A stretch of DNA of 6,719 nt, from assembly GCA_017550055.1 (NCBI GenBank), contig JAFYMM010000133.1:1-6719 (forward strand). Reading direction: 5' to 3'. This document shows, piece after piece, positions 6,448 through 6,719 of this stretch (positions within the stretch are counted from its first letter, which is position 1; each line of letters begins with the position of its first letter). The stretch is from Paludibacteraceae bacterium. Lineage in GTDB: Bacteria; Bacteroidota; Bacteroidia; Bacteroidales; Paludibacteraceae. A program made the translations under genes and the position numbers. The notes under the pieces were generated by a model that worked only from the letters and a program-made list of their open reading frames with translations, did no database searches and was not told where the DNA came from.

Positions 6448-6538
6448 GTCTATTTTAAGTTGGCTTTTGAGATAGATTGTACGGAGTTGAAATGTGGCAG
6501 TCTTATTCGGTGAAGGTTGCTTGAGGGTAGGGTTATCT
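6448..6538. other. Spacer between the yjdM promoter and the repeat block
   Basis: I see no gene, RNA or clear regulatory site here. Short frames cross it on both strands, but they run into the yjdM promoter or the tandem repeat and have no family resemblance. Confidence 0.5.
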
Positions 6539-6571
6539 TTCGTATATCCTTCGTATATGTTTCGTATATCC
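6539..6571. repeat. Three 11-bp tandem repeats TTCGTATATnn
   Basis: TTCGTATATCC (6539-6549), TTCGTATATGT (6550-6560) and TTCGTATATCC (6561-6571) lie head to tail with exact 11-bp spacing. The pair TTCGTATATGT-TTCGTATATCC returns at 6651-6672 as the beginning of the second 101-bp unit. The nonamer core is invariant in all five copies and only the last two bases alternate. Confidence 0.85.
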
Positions 6572-6719
6572 TTACTCCTTTTAGTCGTGATTTTTGCTTT
6601 GCTCGGCATAGTTCAAGCAAGCTTGACTCTGCTCTCGCTTATCGCAAAAATTCGTATATGTTTCGTATATCCTTACTCCTTTTAGTCGTGATTTTTACTT
6701 TGCTCGGCATAGTTCAAGC
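6550..6719. repeat. 101-bp direct tandem repeat, cut by the right window edge
   Basis: The segment 6550-6618 recurs at 6651-6719 with a single difference in 69 bases (G at 6596, A at 6697). The period is 101 bp, and the second copy is still matching when the window ends, so the array probably continues. The period is not a multiple of three, so a coding frame would shift between copies; the repeat is therefore most likely non-coding. The copies begin with TTCGTATAT sub-repeats and end in the GCTCGGCATAG palindrome arm. Confidence 0.9.
6601..6639. repeat. Imperfect palindrome inside the 101-bp unit
   Basis: The arm GCTCGGCATAGTTCAAGC (6601-6618) faces GCTTGACTCTGCTCTCGC across a 2-nt AA centre (6619-6620). 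TCAAGC/GCTTGA pair perfectly, and beyond a one-base bulge G-C, A-U and GCA/TGC pairing continues with single mismatches. The left arm recurs in the second unit (6702-6719) at the window edge. Confidence 0.6.

Noticed and set aside
6406..6609. Minus-strand 67-codon frame starting inside the repeat
   Set aside because: It overlaps the yjdM promoter and begins in non-coding repeat sequence. The product is basic and low-complexity, with no recognisable domain.
6494..6685. Plus-strand 63-codon frame with a hydrophobic stretch that could look like a small membrane protein
   Set aside because: It runs through the 101-bp repeat, whose period shifts the frame between copies. There is no promoter or family resemblance, and the hydrophobicity comes from T-rich repeat DNA.
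6550..6719. 101-bp repeat as a CRISPR array
   Set aside because: Adjacent units are identical over their comparable length, with no unique spacers between short repeats, so it is a simple tandem duplication.

Overview
The window looks like a piece of a chromosome from the Bacteroidota, most likely the order Bacteroidales. Three short promoters match the Bacteroidetes sigma-factor consensus (a TTTG/TTG-like -33 element, 19-20 bp, then TAnnTTTG). No start codon has an evident Shine-Dalgarno sequence. The protein families (a double-ATPase acyl-CoA dehydratase activase, a DUF1015 protein, a 729-residue RecQ with a long C-terminal extension, a YjdM/PhnA zinc-ribbon protein) are typical of that order. 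All five genes lie on the minus strand, so transcription runs from right to left.

In transcription order: (i) the right edge (about 6539-6719) is non-coding and carries a 101-bp direct tandem repeat that runs off the window, containing 11-bp TTCGTATAT sub-repeats and an imperfect palindrome; (ii) a small yjdM/phnA-like gene (6051-6386) with its own promoter; (iii) a gene-free stretch of about 300 bp holding a strong 61-bp hairpin and an A-tract-rich promoter for recQ; (iv) recQ (3560-5749); (v) a 75-bp gap with a 7-bp tandem repeat and an inverted copy of it; (vi) a DUF1015 gene (2237-3484) ending in a clear intrinsic terminator; (vii) a promoter and perfect 18-bp palindrome leading into a two-gene unit: a tandem ATPase activase of the BcrA/BadF/HgdC type (287-2065) and, 20 bp further on, the beginning of a Cys-rich activase-related protein cut by the left window edge (1-266).

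The last two genes belong together. In related organisms these parts are, from memory, often one polypeptide of roughly 1400 residues (ATPase-ATPase-DUF2229/HgdB-like). Here they are two genes, presumably making an ATP-driven iron-sulfur electron-transfer system whose substrate is unknown. The other genes are housekeeping-like: DNA repair (RecQ), a DUF1015 protein with a ParB/serine-kinase-like DGHHR motif, and YjdM. I see no mobile element genes, tRNA, rRNA or CRISPR. The most unusual material is non-coding: the 101-bp tandem repeat, the long hairpin after yjdM, the heptamer repeat before DUF1015 and the leader palindrome of the activase gene.
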